From NCBI GenBank assembly GCA_028274465.1, contig CM051456.1:6821545-6885544 (forward strand): a stretch of 64,000 nt of DNA. Reading direction: 5' to 3'. Positions 23,404-35,500 of this stretch are shown one piece after another. The DNA comes from Plantago ovata (Eukaryota; Streptophyta; Magnoliopsida; Lamiales; Plantaginaceae). Both the position numbers and the translations under genes were made by a program. The notes under the pieces are model-generated. The model was given only the letters and a program-made list of their open reading frames with translations, was not told the DNA's origin and ran no database searches. Position 1 is the stretch's first letter; each line of letters begins with the position of its first letter.

Positions 23404-25034
23404 CAATAAACCTCTTTTTTATTTCATATATTTCAGATTTTGAACTTGAAATCTTGAAATGAGCTCAATTATTTAATACATGTGACTAGTAGCATGTTTT
23501 ATTTCCAGAAAGTTTGAAACTAAAACCTTGAACCTTGATTAATTGAATTTCGTACCTTAATTATATCGATCATTCTATCAAAATATTAAAACCATTCTCA
23601 AATTAAAATTAAAGGTGGGGATAAGTACAATTAAAAGGGATTATTCTATCTTTGTTGGCATGTGAAGCAGGTGATCGGTTGTCTAAGATAGTAGGCAGTA
23701 GCTACGTAGGCATGTTGCGTACTTTGACTATATAATCTCCCACTCATTTTGACTATAAGGTAAACAAAAACTCTTTTACACTCATTTTCAACAAGTATAG
23801 GTGTAAAACACAGTAAGCAAACATACAACTTCTACGTACAAGATCAAATGAAAGTGGGGGCTAATTCAAAAGTACAATGGCTGTTTTTATTAACTTTCAT
23901 GTCCAAAAGTCTCGTTAAAATATTGGGGTGATAATATCATATCGTTAAAAGTTGGATCTGTATGTGTATGTATAAGGTTTTCATATTATTTTGTTAACTT
24001 TTTTAATATTGAATTTGACCTTATATTATAAGTAAATTGTACTGAAAAAATAAATAATAAAATTATATTATGAAAATATACCAATTAAAATTTTATAATA
24101 TAATTTTATTAATTATTTTTTAATATAATTTGGAAATAATATTGGACTACTATAATTGGTTGGCAGGTGGGAGTTGAGACATGTGAGGTTAAACCCAAGT
24201 GGGGAATAGAGTTTTGTAATTAGTCAACAAAGATAGAAAATAAATTGATATTTATATAAATTTAGTCCATAAGATAAGAAAGATATACTACTAGTACAAA
24301 TTTAATAATCCTACAGGAATCCGTGAACCGATTGTTAAACAACCCAGACATAGATGCGTTCGATACAATAGTCAACGAGGCACCAGTGAAACCACAGAGA
24401 CAGACCATCAATCTTGTTACGTTTTCTTCTTCTGTCATCTACGCATCACTCTATGTTTGATTAGTCGTTGTCTTTTGAATTTAACATTCAAACTGAATTT
24501 ATTTGTGATATACAAAAATAAAAATAAGTAAGTAAATCTGAAACAAACTGAAACGGCGAAACCGATTCTAATTTTGTTTTCCTTTGTACTGGATGTTTGT
24601 TGTTGATGACATTGGCTTCACTAACCGCGTACACAAGTTCGTTTCAGTTCACCTTAATTAGCTTTAGCTTTGGTAGTACTGAGATGATTAAGTTTACCTT
24701 TGTACTTGTATATACTATTTTGATGTACCTTAAAACAGAGTTTATCTATGAAGTACTAGCTAGTACTACATGTCTAGTGATCAGCTTCCTAAGGATCAAG
24801 TAAGTTGCTATTTTATCACATTATAATTTATCCACTTGACTTGAAGGCGGAATCTAGCAATTACTTCATTTTAAGATCTCACAGTGTAAATAATATACTG
24901 CTGATTTAAGCCAAAAGCCGGCTAGCTATGCTCAAGCAGATGCTAAGAGATAGCTATTTTTAATTGTAGGAGGCAATCCATACTACAGGAAAATGTTAAT
25001 GTTCACTGTTTTTCAGGCCACATTACAATGATCT
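23404..25034. other. Intergenic DNA
   Basis: No gene is seen. About 23960-24160 resembles a degenerate MITE of the 5264-5510 type (ATTATATTATGAAAATATAC and an AATATAATTTTATTA segment). The rest is AT-rich sequence with no recognised motif. Confidence 0.35.
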
Positions 25035-25048
25035 CTTGGCTATCATGC

Positions 25049-25147
25049 TTTTTTTTTTTTTTTTTTTTTTTTGAATCGGCAAAGTGGTGACTCGAACCTA
25101 TTGGTTGGAGGTGAAGCAGCTTACAAACTGAGCTATGCTTCGTTGTC
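25049..25147 (-). mobile_element. tRNA-derived SINE
   Basis: A 99-bp insert is flanked by perfect 14-bp duplications CTTGGCTATCATGC at 25035-25048 and 25148-25161. Minus-strand reading gives a tRNA-like head with TAGCTCAGTTTGTAAGCTG (A box) and GGTTCGAGTC (B box), then a poly-A tail seen as the T run at 25049-25072. Confidence 0.9.
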
Positions 25148-25164
25148 CTTGGCTATCATGCATT

Positions 25165-26210
25165 GATCCAAATGGTGATCACATATATTTCACTTTTTGA
25201 TATAGGCAGAGGAACATGCATCTGGTAACTATAAACTATGCCTTTTTCGATAACAACCTGACTTGTGTGGTTAGTGAAGCTTGCATGCATCTAAATGCAC
25301 TGGTTGACAAGAGATATACAGTATATCCCTGTGCGCATGCATGCTGGAAAGAACCGTATTCAGGAGTATTACAAACCAAACGTTACTATATAACAATGCC
25401 CCGTGCTTATCTAACTCTGCCTTAGGCTCATCAGTCTCTCCTGAAGGGATTAGAGTGAATTTCAGATTTGTCAATAGAATCAATCACCAATAAGTCTAGA
25501 GGCCCTGATCACTCACAGTAGACAGTAGTTCAGTACTCTACACTGTAAAAAACAAGGTGCAACCTCTGTTTGGTATGTGTTTGTCTTTTGTTAATTATGC
25601 ATGACATTTTCAGTATCTTCTTCTATTACTATCTCATGCATGCTGTTTTGTTATTTCGGGTCACAGATTTAAAACAAGCAATGCATTTAGATTCATACAA
25701 TGCTTGCTGTCCACTGGCATTTCCTGGATATAACATAACATATTGAAAGAAACAATGGCTTGCAAATATTACATGCATGTAGCAAGGCAGCAGGAAATTG
25801 AGTTTTCAGTTAATCATGATTCACTAAAAAAGGTTGATATGTAGAATATATCAGCAGAGATATATGAACCTGAGCAGCACCAGGTGCGGATGCTATAGCA
25901 ACTCAATCTACATAGCATACCAAGTACTAAAAATGTTTGCTAGGACATTCATTATGCTCAAGATCTATGAGAAGACGAAGCTCAATTGTGCAATACAAAA
26001 AGTATACCAGATCACAGAAGAGATGTCTAGCCTCAATTATGCATTACAGAGTACGTTGACACAATACAGTACTTGTAATCGATCATCTCCAGTAGACTCT
26101 GAAAAACAGTTATGCAAGCACGGGCTAGAATAGCCGTAATAAAACTGACTTGGTGTTCACCGTCTTTGTAATAAAGGTTCGTTCAATTCATGTGCACGCA
26201 AAGGAATATC
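25165..26210. other. Intergenic DNA downstream of the double-Yippee gene
   Basis: No coding gene is supported. Several ATGCATGC-type palindromic words occur (about 25283, 25335, 25634), with no hairpin long enough to call. Confidence 0.35.
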
Positions 26211-26216
26211 TTTGTA

Positions 26217-27893
26217 TCAGTCCCACATGAAGTTACCTACGTGTTTCCTGCCAAACAACAAACAAACATCGATCATTAAGTAAGTATATTCCTATGCAAA
26301 TTAAACTAGCAGTCTAGCATTACAACATGTATACAGAAGGCTATATATAATAATCAAAGTACGAGTAGCTTACTTCTTTAACACGTATCGGTATTGTGCA
26401 GAGTCATTTAAGATCTTCCATCCCAACTTTTTGTCACAGACACTGCAGTAAAGTCGTGCTCCTGTTATATTATTTTTAACAGTGTTCATGCCCGTGTACA
26501 CGTTACTTCTGCAAATTCATTAATAAGAAATTAGAATTCAATCTGTCATCTATCACAGAACAGAAGTGGATTGAATTTGCAGTTGAATGATCATCATCTT
26601 ACGCGCATTTGAAGTGTCCACGCTCTTCATCAGTATAAGGTGTCTGCAAAAGAAATGAAAAAGTGAAGTAGTGAGATTATCTAAATTATTGGGTGGAAAT
26701 GCGTAGCACCATGCATGGTGCAGATTAGATCGAAGTCTTGCAGTTACTTGAGAGAAACAGCAGAATACTTACCCCAGTGGAGTTGGTAAGGTCAGTAGGC
26801 AAGGCTATGTGTGTCGTGCACAGGCCGCAATTGAAGAAAGTTCCCTGTGACCTATTGAATTTAACAATACGAATATTCGGATCGCTCACAAGAGGAACCT
26901 TGGTGTCAAGAGTGCGTACAAGGAACCTCCTCCTGTGAAAATAAATAAAGGAGGTGATCAATTGCAACTTGTTCGAAAACACAGGGAGGTCATTTGCATA
27001 CAGCTACAAGTCACAGTCTCACAGAAACTTACGTGCTTACTATGAATTTCTCTGTTAAATCCCATTCGTCCCTCCCGTCAACTGAAACCTGTAAAACTAG
27101 AAATTCTTTTGTTAAGGACTGTTCTACTAGTATAATGTAAGTCTATATAGTCTACACTATCTTGTTCCTAATATTACACGAAACAAAAGCTAGATGATAG
27201 CAAGAGAATCTTGGCTTACAACTCTGGATCCCAATCGCATACCACAGTTCGTGCAACAAACTTTAATTTTCACTTGACTTCCTGTTGTATAGGTGGCGCC
27301 GCGCAACTTTATGTTATGCCTGTTGCATTGTTATTATTAAATAATCAGCACATATATATATCAACAACTATATTGCGCGCATGTACTCCTAAAAATATAT
27401 AGAAAGAGTTTGATCTTACATTTTCTGGACCACGGCATACGGATCTTCTGAATCAGGCTCATCCTGTAATTGAATATGTGAGTAGCATGACTAAATAGAT
27501 CAAAAGTAATTCTACATGACAACAACTTTTAACTAATAACCATTTGTACATCCCCTAATATTCAAAGAAAATTGCACATTAACCATTTCACCGGCCTATA
27601 ATTAACATTCATACATGTTATACTAATGTTATCTGAACGTTGATCTGCTGAAAAGGGCATAATGTGAAACCATAGACATAAAGTGAAATAGATGAGTTCA
27701 TCTCTGTACGTACCATCCAGGTGAGATGACTTCCCAAAGCTAGGTGCACCTCACATAACTGGCAGATTAGTATATCACCTGATTCAGGGCCATCTAACGT
27801 AACCAGATTCCGTACATCGGCCCAATTTAAATCAAATGGCCAATTTGAATCATCAATTGGCTCATTTAAATCAAACGGCAGATTCTGTGCCAT
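26217..27893 (-). CDS. Double Yippee-like zinc-domain protein with N-terminal EAR motif
   Basis: Predicted 248-residue protein in eight exons: 27714-27893, 27420-27463, 27220-27319, 27033-27088, 26773-26932, 26603-26643, 26374-26508 and 26217-26247. Two copies of a Yippee/CULT-type (beta-tent) zinc pattern are visible. Copy one has C44-x2-C47 and C97-x2-C100; copy two has C162-x2-C165 and C215-x2-C218, the latter followed by DKKLGWKIL, typical of Yippee proteins. Both copies have 49 residues between their Cys pairs. The N terminus reads LPFDLNEP, matching the DLNxxP form of the EAR repression motif. Known plant Yippee-like proteins usually have one domain of about 110-130 residues. If the last splice is not used, a TAA at 26372-26370 would end the protein at 239 residues. 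The function is unknown; a nuclear or co-repressor-linked role is only inferred from the EAR motif. Confidence 0.8.
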
Positions 27894-27900
27894 TGTATCT

Positions 27901-28283
27901 CTGTGATTCATACACGAACAACAAGCAAACAACAGAAAGACAGTTAACTTGTGAAGCAAAACTGAGATGATGAACAACGTGGTGATTTCGAAACACCAAA
28001 TTCCTAATAAATTCTGTGCATCAATGTAATTGAAAGTTATTCTCTACTCAACAAATTAAATGTGTTTATCAATTAGCAGTAAACGAATCAGTTCTCCACA
28101 ATCTGAACGCAAAACCCTAGAATCAGATTTCCCTTGAACTATCTATGTGAAAATTGAAATAGCTAGCAGTTGTTTGTCATCATTTCAGAAAGAAATTAAC
28201 GAAATTGATTGCAATCAGAGCATACTACTGACGGAATCGAATAAATCGAACAGGCAAACATTAAATAAATACTCTGGACTTAC
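27901..28283 (-). other. Probable 5'UTR intron of the double-Yippee gene
   Basis: A GTAAGT donor at 28283 follows GCAACCG, and an AATCACAG acceptor lies seven bases before the ATG at 27893. The presumed 5'UTR exon (about 28284-28500) is CT-rich on the sense strand. A TATA-like AATATAAATATC lies at about 28530-28545. This is inferred from signals alone. Confidence 0.5.
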
Positions 28284-28865
28284 CGGTTGCAATTTCAATC
28301 GATTCTGATGATCAAATTCTGGAACGAACGTACCAGCTGTTTCTTCTGAATCACAGTTATAAATACACAATCTTGTTTCAGTTACAGAGAAAAACAGAGA
28401 AGAAGAAGAAACAGAGAGAAACAGAGGAGAAGTTAGTTACGACGAGAAGAGAGAGAAACAGAGAGAATTACAGAATCTTTCTGGTTTCAAGTTCGTTACT
28501 GAATTTAGCGGTAACTAACTCGCTCACTGATAGTTGATATTTATATTTGAGAGAGAAGATTAAAATTACAGTTGCATCCCTTCATTTTGGTGTATTTGCA
28601 CTTTGAAGTTGATCCACTCAACTAACTTTTAAGAAACGATGGAAGAAGTCACTGGAACAAAGTTTAACAAATTAAGGGACAAAAATTATCAACAAATTAA
28701 GGGACAAAAATTTCAAAATATTTGGAGTTATTTTACTTCAAACCAAAAATACAATAAAAATAATCCACCTCAACATAAATACGTGGTTCATCTCGGCAGT
28801 TTTAGGCAATGTAGGATGCATAATGCTTGTATAATTCAAAATATGATGAAATTAGAAGTTTTTTC

Positions 28866-29460
28866 TATAGTACCCTTGCTAGTCCTTTTTATTACAGATA
28901 GACCATCGTTAGTCAAATAAGTACACCCACCTCCCTCACTAGTCGATTTAATTACATGCAGACCCACGATCTTGACTTTTGGCGAACTAAATCAATGAAA
29001 ATACATTTTTACCCTTGGTCAAATATTCAACTTTGACCGTGACCAAGCAGCTTCAATTTTCATTTATTACACATTTACCTCAAATCTTTTTAATTTCACC
29101 AATTTGACACTTATTAATTCAACATAAGGCATGTAACTTTTTTAAATTTTAAAATTGCCTCAAATATTATTGCAAACTGAGCCCTAATAATTTTAAATCT
29201 TAAAATTAACCCACAAGGATTTTCAAAAAAATAAAAAAATAATAAAAAAGAGAGCTCGTCGGCCGGAGCTGTACAACTCCGACCTGATCGGAGTTGTACA
29301 GCTCCGTTCAGAGCGGAGCTGTAAAGAGCTTTACAGCTCCGCTCTGAACGGAGTTGTACAGCTCCGATCAAGTCGGAGATGTAAAGCTCCGACTAGATCG
29401 GAGCTGTAAAGCTCCGATCTGAACGGAGCTACATTTTTAACCTAAAAAAACATCCCATCC
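28866..29460. mobile_element. Truncated element with tandem GGAGCTGTACAGCTCCG palindromes
   Basis: The left part (CCACGATCTTGACTTTTGGCGAAC at about 28962) matches the reverse complement of the element at 49395-50189. The core at 29255-29435 is a run of short palindromic units such as CGGAGTTGTACAGCTCCG, separated by GATC-type spacers. The right end is lost where the MULE copy at about 29486 begins, so this one was probably in place first. Confidence 0.7.
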
Positions 29461-29485
29461 AGATATCAATATTCAAATATTTTTT

Positions 29486-31490
29486 GAGAACGTCTCCTGT
29501 GAGACCACTATGATCCGTGAGACCAAATGAGACTCAAAGGAACTCAAATCCAGATCAAATAATCAAATAAGATAAATCCGAATACCAAAGTCTTCAAAAA
29601 CTCACGGGTCTCTTATAGGCCGGGTTAATAAACGGGTTATTAAAATAAACCGTCAAAAACTCTCTTACACAAATCAGAAAACCTGACAGAGAAATCTGGA
29701 TCTATCACAGAAACAGAGAAATCTCAATCGGAATAAGTTCGAGAAGAAGATGAAGATCACAATGGCATTTCACCCGACATCGTCACTTATACTTCATACT
29801 GGAAGGAGATGGAAATAGAAATAGAAATTCATTACTAGAAGGAATTGAAGTACTAACGAGGATGATGAGGATGAGATAGACCACCGAGTTTACTGCGAGT
29901 AGAGGTCCCATGAACCTTATTCCACCTCTTCCAACAGCCATTATTATAAGTTGATGTTTTTTGTACTCTATTATATATTCTCTCTGAAATTTTGTGATTT
30001 TGTTTTTATTGTGTTTGTGATATGAAATTGTGAGAGAAAGAAAGGATTGAAGGAAGGGGTGGGCGTGGCTTTTTGCAGATAGACTTTAAGAACACAGGTG
30101 TTGGCTTGAAGTTAGATATTAATAAGTTTTCTGTAAATAATGTTTTAAGTTTTATTCATGTGATGCTTGAGGTTTATTGATATACTGAGTGAAATTTATT
30201 AATAAGTTTTCTGTATATTTTTTTAAAACCCAAATTACTTTCGGATTCTACGGTTTTAATTAGTATTTAGTGTCTAAATGCGGTGTATCATTTGTCGAGG
30301 GATAATGAAACATTTCTTTGTTTGTTCAAGGTAAACCTTAATCAGTTTCTAATTAAAACTCAAACACTTCCTAAATAAACCTCAAAATAAAATAAAGTTG
30401 TATATTTTTCTAAAACCCTAATTACTTTCGGATTCTACGGTCTTAATTAGTGTTTAGATGCGGTGCAGCATTTGTCGAGGGATAATGAAACATTTATTTG
30501 TTTGTTCAAGATAAACCTCAATCAGTTTCTAATTAAAACTCAAACACATCCTAAATAAACCTCAAAATAAAATAAAGGGTGTATTAATTTTTTCTAAAAC
30601 ACTAGAGGGATTGGTGAACCCCAAATACCTATAAAATTAATATAATTACTTTCGCATTTTATGGTCTTAATTAGGGTTTAGGAGTTGGATGAGGTGCAGG
30701 GCATCCAACCCCTAAACCCTTAAGCATTTGTCAAGGATAATGAAACATTTTTTTGTTTGATCAAGGTAAACCTTAATCAGTTTCTAAGTAAAACTCAAAC
30801 GATTCCTAAATAAACCTCAAAATAAAATTAAGAGTGTATATTTTTCTAAAACCTGAAGGGATTGGGTGAACCCCAAATACCTTTAAAATTGATACAATTA
30901 CTTTCGAATTCTACGATCTTAATTAAGCATTTGTCGAGGGATAATGAAACATTTCTTTGTTTGTTCACGGTAAACCTTAATCAATTTCTAATTAAAACTC
31001 AAACACTTCCTAAATAAAACTCAGACATATAAAACTTATCCTCAAGTAAATCTCACATATGATACATGTAAAATTCAAACAAAAACCAGATACACAAATA
31101 TATGTAAGCCTCAAACAAGCAACATAGTAAAATATTAATATCAAGTAAACCTCACCATAATCCTCACATATGATAGATGTAAAACTCAACCAAACACCAC
31201 ATAAAACTCAAACAAACAGTATATAAAACTCAAACATATAAAAAATCATTTTCTTATAAACTTTTCATACCATCACTTTTGTTCAAATAATTACCTTACT
31301 CTTCTTATGTTTCCTTGAACTCCTCTAATTTATCAATCTTATTCAATTTTTGTCATTCTCACATATGATAGATTTAAAACTCAAACAAACATCACATAAG
31401 ACTCAAAACAAATAGTAAATAAAACTCAAACATATAAAACTTATCCTCAAGTAATTCTCACATATGATACATGTAAAATTCAAACAAAAA

Positions 31491-31523
<33 letters not shown>

Positions 31524-34500
31524 CCTCAAACAAGCAACATAGCAAATATTAATATCAAGTAAACCTCACCCTAATCCTCACATAGGATGGATGTAAAACT
31601 CAACCAAACACCACATAAAACTCAAATATACAGTATATAAAACTCAAAAATATAGAAATCATTTTCTTATAAATTTTAACATACCATCACTTTTGTTCAA
31701 ATAATTACCTTACTCTTCTGTTTCCTTCAACTCCTCTAATTCATCAATCTTATTCACTTTTTGTCATCCTCACATATGATTGATGTAAAACTCAAACAAA
31801 CACCACATAAAACTCAAATCAAACAGTATATAAAACTCAAACATATTACGATAAAAAAGGTGTTTACAAAGAAATCGCATAAGAAAGCTTGCATTTTTCA
31901 CTGTTTACCTGTGCAAATACATCACTATACAGTATACACTTTCAAATGGCCTAAAAATCAAACATGAGGTCTAGGTATACATTTTCAGGAATCAGTGTAG
32001 CTTATGAAAGTCAGAAACTCCTTGCGCCGTGTTTTCTTAGCGGATTCAGTCCTTAGGCTTCTTCGCCTAACTCTTGAGGGAAGCGGCCTTCTTCGCCTGG
32101 TAACATAAGGAAAAGATAGTCAGATACCATAGCTACTTGCATGCCAAAGGAATTAGCAAAATGCAGTCTATACTTATCAGTCACAAAATTAAGAGAGTGT
32201 AAAAAAACCTCAGAACTCAAGTAGGCATGTAACCACCTCAGCTGGTCATTTACTTGAATGAAAAAATATATGCAACATCTAAGAGAAACCTTCCATTACC
32301 ATACTTGAAGCAGTCAAGGTTCTTCTACAAGAATAGGCTAGCTATACATCATTGGGTTTCATGTAAGTTGCAGTCAATATGAAAGCATTCCTTATTTCTA
32401 TAATTATCTAGAGCATCTACTATGTGCAGTACAATATAGTCAACCTTGTCGACTGGTAGAACTGAGCTATTGAGGCAAAATATAAATCTTCAACTCACAT
32501 GTAGTTTGCTCAATACACACATGCATTACCAATTTACCATCATGTAGTTTGCTCCAATTTTTCAAAACTGCCCATGTAAAAATGAAGTAAAAGAGAAATG
32601 GCATTTGGTATAGATTCCCAATGTTATACAGCTCATAGTTACTCAATAACCAACTATTAGACCTGGGCGGTTCCAGGAATCGGCGGTTCTCGGTTCCAGA
32701 ACCGCCGGTTCCATTTGGCAAATATAGCAGAACCGGAACTGGAATCGAAACCGGCAGTTCGGTTTCGGTTCTAGTAACCGTCGGTTCTCGATTCTGAACT
32801 GAGAATTGATCGGTTCCTAGTGGTTCGGTTCAGAATCGAAAACCGATCGGTTTCTGGCGGTTCTCTGCCGGTTCCTTATATAATTATTTAAAAATAATAA
32901 TAATAAATGGCAGCAGGTTGTGCCTGCTGCAAATAATAACAACGGCTAATTAGCCGTTGTTAATCGTTGCAGCATGCTACAACTAATTAGCCGTTGCATG
33001 CCATGTGTCCTGTGGGACACACAGGACACATGGAACCGGCCAGGAACCGCTCGGTTCGGTTCCTGGCCGGTTCCATGGTTCCAAATATGTTGGAATCGGA
33101 ACCGGAATCGAACAGTACGGTTCTGGTTCTGGAACCGGCGGTTCTGATTCTAGAACCAGAGTCTATTTTTCGATTCGGTTTTCGGTTCACGGTTCTGTTT
33201 TGGTCGAGTCTACCAGCTATAGCCATTAAAAGTTTCCCTCCTTTATTTGGATTTGCACAAAAACTAGGAAACATGATTATTACATTGCCATGTTCAAAGT
33301 CATCCGAAAAGAAAAAAAAAAGACCACAAGAAACATACGGGATGCTAGTATTATACTAGATAATGTACATACATATCATTGCACCCCATGACTCCATTAT
33401 CACATTGGAAAAACTGCACCCTTTCTACACAACGTCCAACAACATATAGAATTCAAAAATGCACATCATCAAATTCTGCAAAACCAGTTGTACATGTAGC
33501 TGAACCCAAACATACCTGAATATTACTCCTAAGAAACATTTAAGAAACATAGTCATCATCCTCCTCTCGCTGCTAAAACTCCACAAAGCCATATTCCTAT
33601 TCCTGATGAGCATTTGTAACTGTCCTATGGAATGCATTCATTGAAATGCACAAGATATTCTATAAAAAAAAAACACATTATCAATATATGGATATAGCTC
33701 ACATAAAATGCACAGAGCAACAAATTAAACAATATCACTCACAAACAAGGTTCATAAGGATGAGTTTCCATAATACTAACTCTATGTAGCTCATGAAAAA
33801 TAGAATATATTGCGATTATGAATGACAACTTACTTTACTATACTTGGCAGTAAAACAAAATTTAGGTGCAGACCTAATAACGTTCAAAACTCCTGAGCAA
33901 CAAATATGATAAGGAATCCTCTAGAACACAGGTGATGGTACTTTGAGCACTGACTATAAATAAGTTTCAAAACATGAAATAAACCTAAAATTTCACCAAA
34001 TTACCCCCAAACTTCGAATTCTCCATTTCTTCAATTTTTGTTCTACAGTAACCTCCTTATCAACCTCCACGTCATGACATGATATGCTCCTTCGCACCTG
34101 ATTTAGCTGTATAACCACCACTACCATCCGAATCCGCCATTACAACACCGAACCAGATTTTCAAAACATTCAATCGAGTGATTAACGAGCGGTGACTGAA
34201 AAGAGACAAAACAACAGGATTTGAACACAAATCAATCAAATCAAACATTCAAGCGAAAGGAGTTAGCAGAAACGTGGCGAATGGACTGAGCAATTTCAGA
34301 AATCTCACCGGCGAATGAAGTTTCTGCCTAGGGTTCTGTCGATGATTCTCTCTCTAAAAATCCCTGGCCGTCTCTCTCTCTTTGAAATATGCGTGACCAG
34401 AGAAGAAATTGGTTTAATCTATTTTTTTTTCAATATTTATAGATGAACCGAAGCTGCTTGACCCGCTTTAACCTTCTTGACCCGCGAAATTTGACTAAAT

Positions 34501-34593
34501 TGGATGGATTAAGCTGGATTGATCCATATTAGAGTTATATTAGAGTGAATTAGTTGGTCTCATGGTTTAGGTAGGTCCTAAACAAGAATTTGT
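29486..34593. mobile_element. Second MULE copy, inverted and without transposase
   Basis: The left end shows CGTCTCCTGTGAGACC, equal to the inverted right end of the 326-4861 element. The right end, read in reverse, gives ACAAATTCTTGTTTAGGACC, equal to that element's left end. So it is the same family in reverse orientation. The flanks share AATATTTTTT on both sides, a possible target duplication. The interior holds reversed copies of the TTCTAAAACC...GGGATTGG...TGAACCCCAAATACC module, long arrays of AAACTCAAACAAACACCACAT-type units (31000-31850), an (AT)n run at about 31496-31521, and a hAT insertion. I see no transposase remains. The body (32000-34000) holds no recognised gene. Confidence 0.75.
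32658..33212. mobile_element. Non-autonomous hAT element
   Basis: It starts TAGACCTGGGCGGTTCC and its reverse ends TAGACTCGACC. It is flanked by 8-bp near-identical duplications CCAACTAT (32650-32657) and CCAGCTAT (33213-33220). Both arms are rich in CGGTTC/GGAACCG words that can pair. The middle has two tight palindromes, AACGGCTAATTAGCCGTT and a longer one around 33003-33031 (CCATGTGTCCTG...CAGGACACATGG). The small frames read from it are by-products of the repeats. Confidence 0.85.
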
Positions 34594-34849
34594 AATATTT
34601 TTTTATCAACGGGTGTTAAGTGGTTAAACACCCCACCCACCCACCCAAAGCCCATATACAGGAGCCAGGCCGTGACCTACTACTTTGTGGATGGACTTGG
34701 CAAGTATGGTGTTGGGCTTCGGCTTGGACATTCTACTATTCTAGGCCTAGCCGCCCATTAATTTTTTATATAAACAGCGACAATGAATAGAAGAAAGAGT
34801 TCAAAGGTGGGTCTTTTTTTTATTTTATTTGTAAACAAACTTCATTCAT

Positions 34850-35497
34850 TCATCCAAGTAATGTACATTGAGGATCATCAACACGGATGTCCCGAAATAG
34901 CACCTGATTATGATCATGTTCTAGTAAGCAATTTAACCACATAGGGCAAGTCTGCTCATCATAAAGTTCACGTGCAACACAAGATGAAACTGGAATACAA
35001 AGACTCGATAAAAGACTGGAGACTGGACTAGGACTCGATGACTCAAGATTTATTCTATCTACATTCTCCTGATCTGCCACATTTGTAGGATTGCTGACTC
35101 GACTACTGGACTGGTGGATTGCGCTGACTCTAGACTTGCTTCCCTTCTTAGCTAACACATCTGCTACTTGGTTTTCTTCACGGTAGATGAGACACACTTG
35201 TACTTCTCTTCCATTCTTCAACTCCTCAGTTTGCTGCACCATTTCCTTGTGTTGCCATGTTGCTGGTTCCCGCCTGTTTACACAGTCCGTTGCAAATTTT
35301 GAGTCAGATTGTATTATAATTCAAGCATAACCTTTAAGAACAGCCAAGTGTAATCCTATTTTAATGGCCAAGAGTTCTGCCATATTATGATTGGTTTCGC
35401 CAATATAAGCAGACAACGCCCCTTTCAAATTTCCTTGATCATCCCTAAGTATACAACCAATTCCAGCATAGCCTACTTCCATCTAGAACCATCTAGA
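34850..35497 (-). pseudogene. RNase H-like (RVT_3) domain fragment
   Basis: Minus-strand reading gives RNase H landmarks in order: LDGSRW (first Asp), a frame change, GYAGIGCILRDDQGN, NMAELLAIKIGLHLA (Glu), QSDSKFATDCVN (Asp), and EENQVADVLAKKG (last Asp). An in-frame TGA interrupts just after LKGYA, at about 35321, and the first motif is one base out of frame. Such domains come from the 3' ends of non-LTR retrotransposons or from free-standing plant RVT_3 genes. The C-terminal 80 residues after the domain are unrecognised. Confidence 0.75.
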
Positions 35498-35500
35498 AAT

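Noticed and set aside
25270..25345. ATGCATGC palindromes as a regulatory array
   Set aside because: Three loosely spaced RY-like words are expected by chance in this AT-rich DNA, and no gene with a fitting promoter position is adjacent.
33005..33359. Overlapping open frames rich in Gly/Ser/Arg
   Set aside because: They are read through the GGTTC-rich hAT arm and hairpins; the repeat explains their composition.
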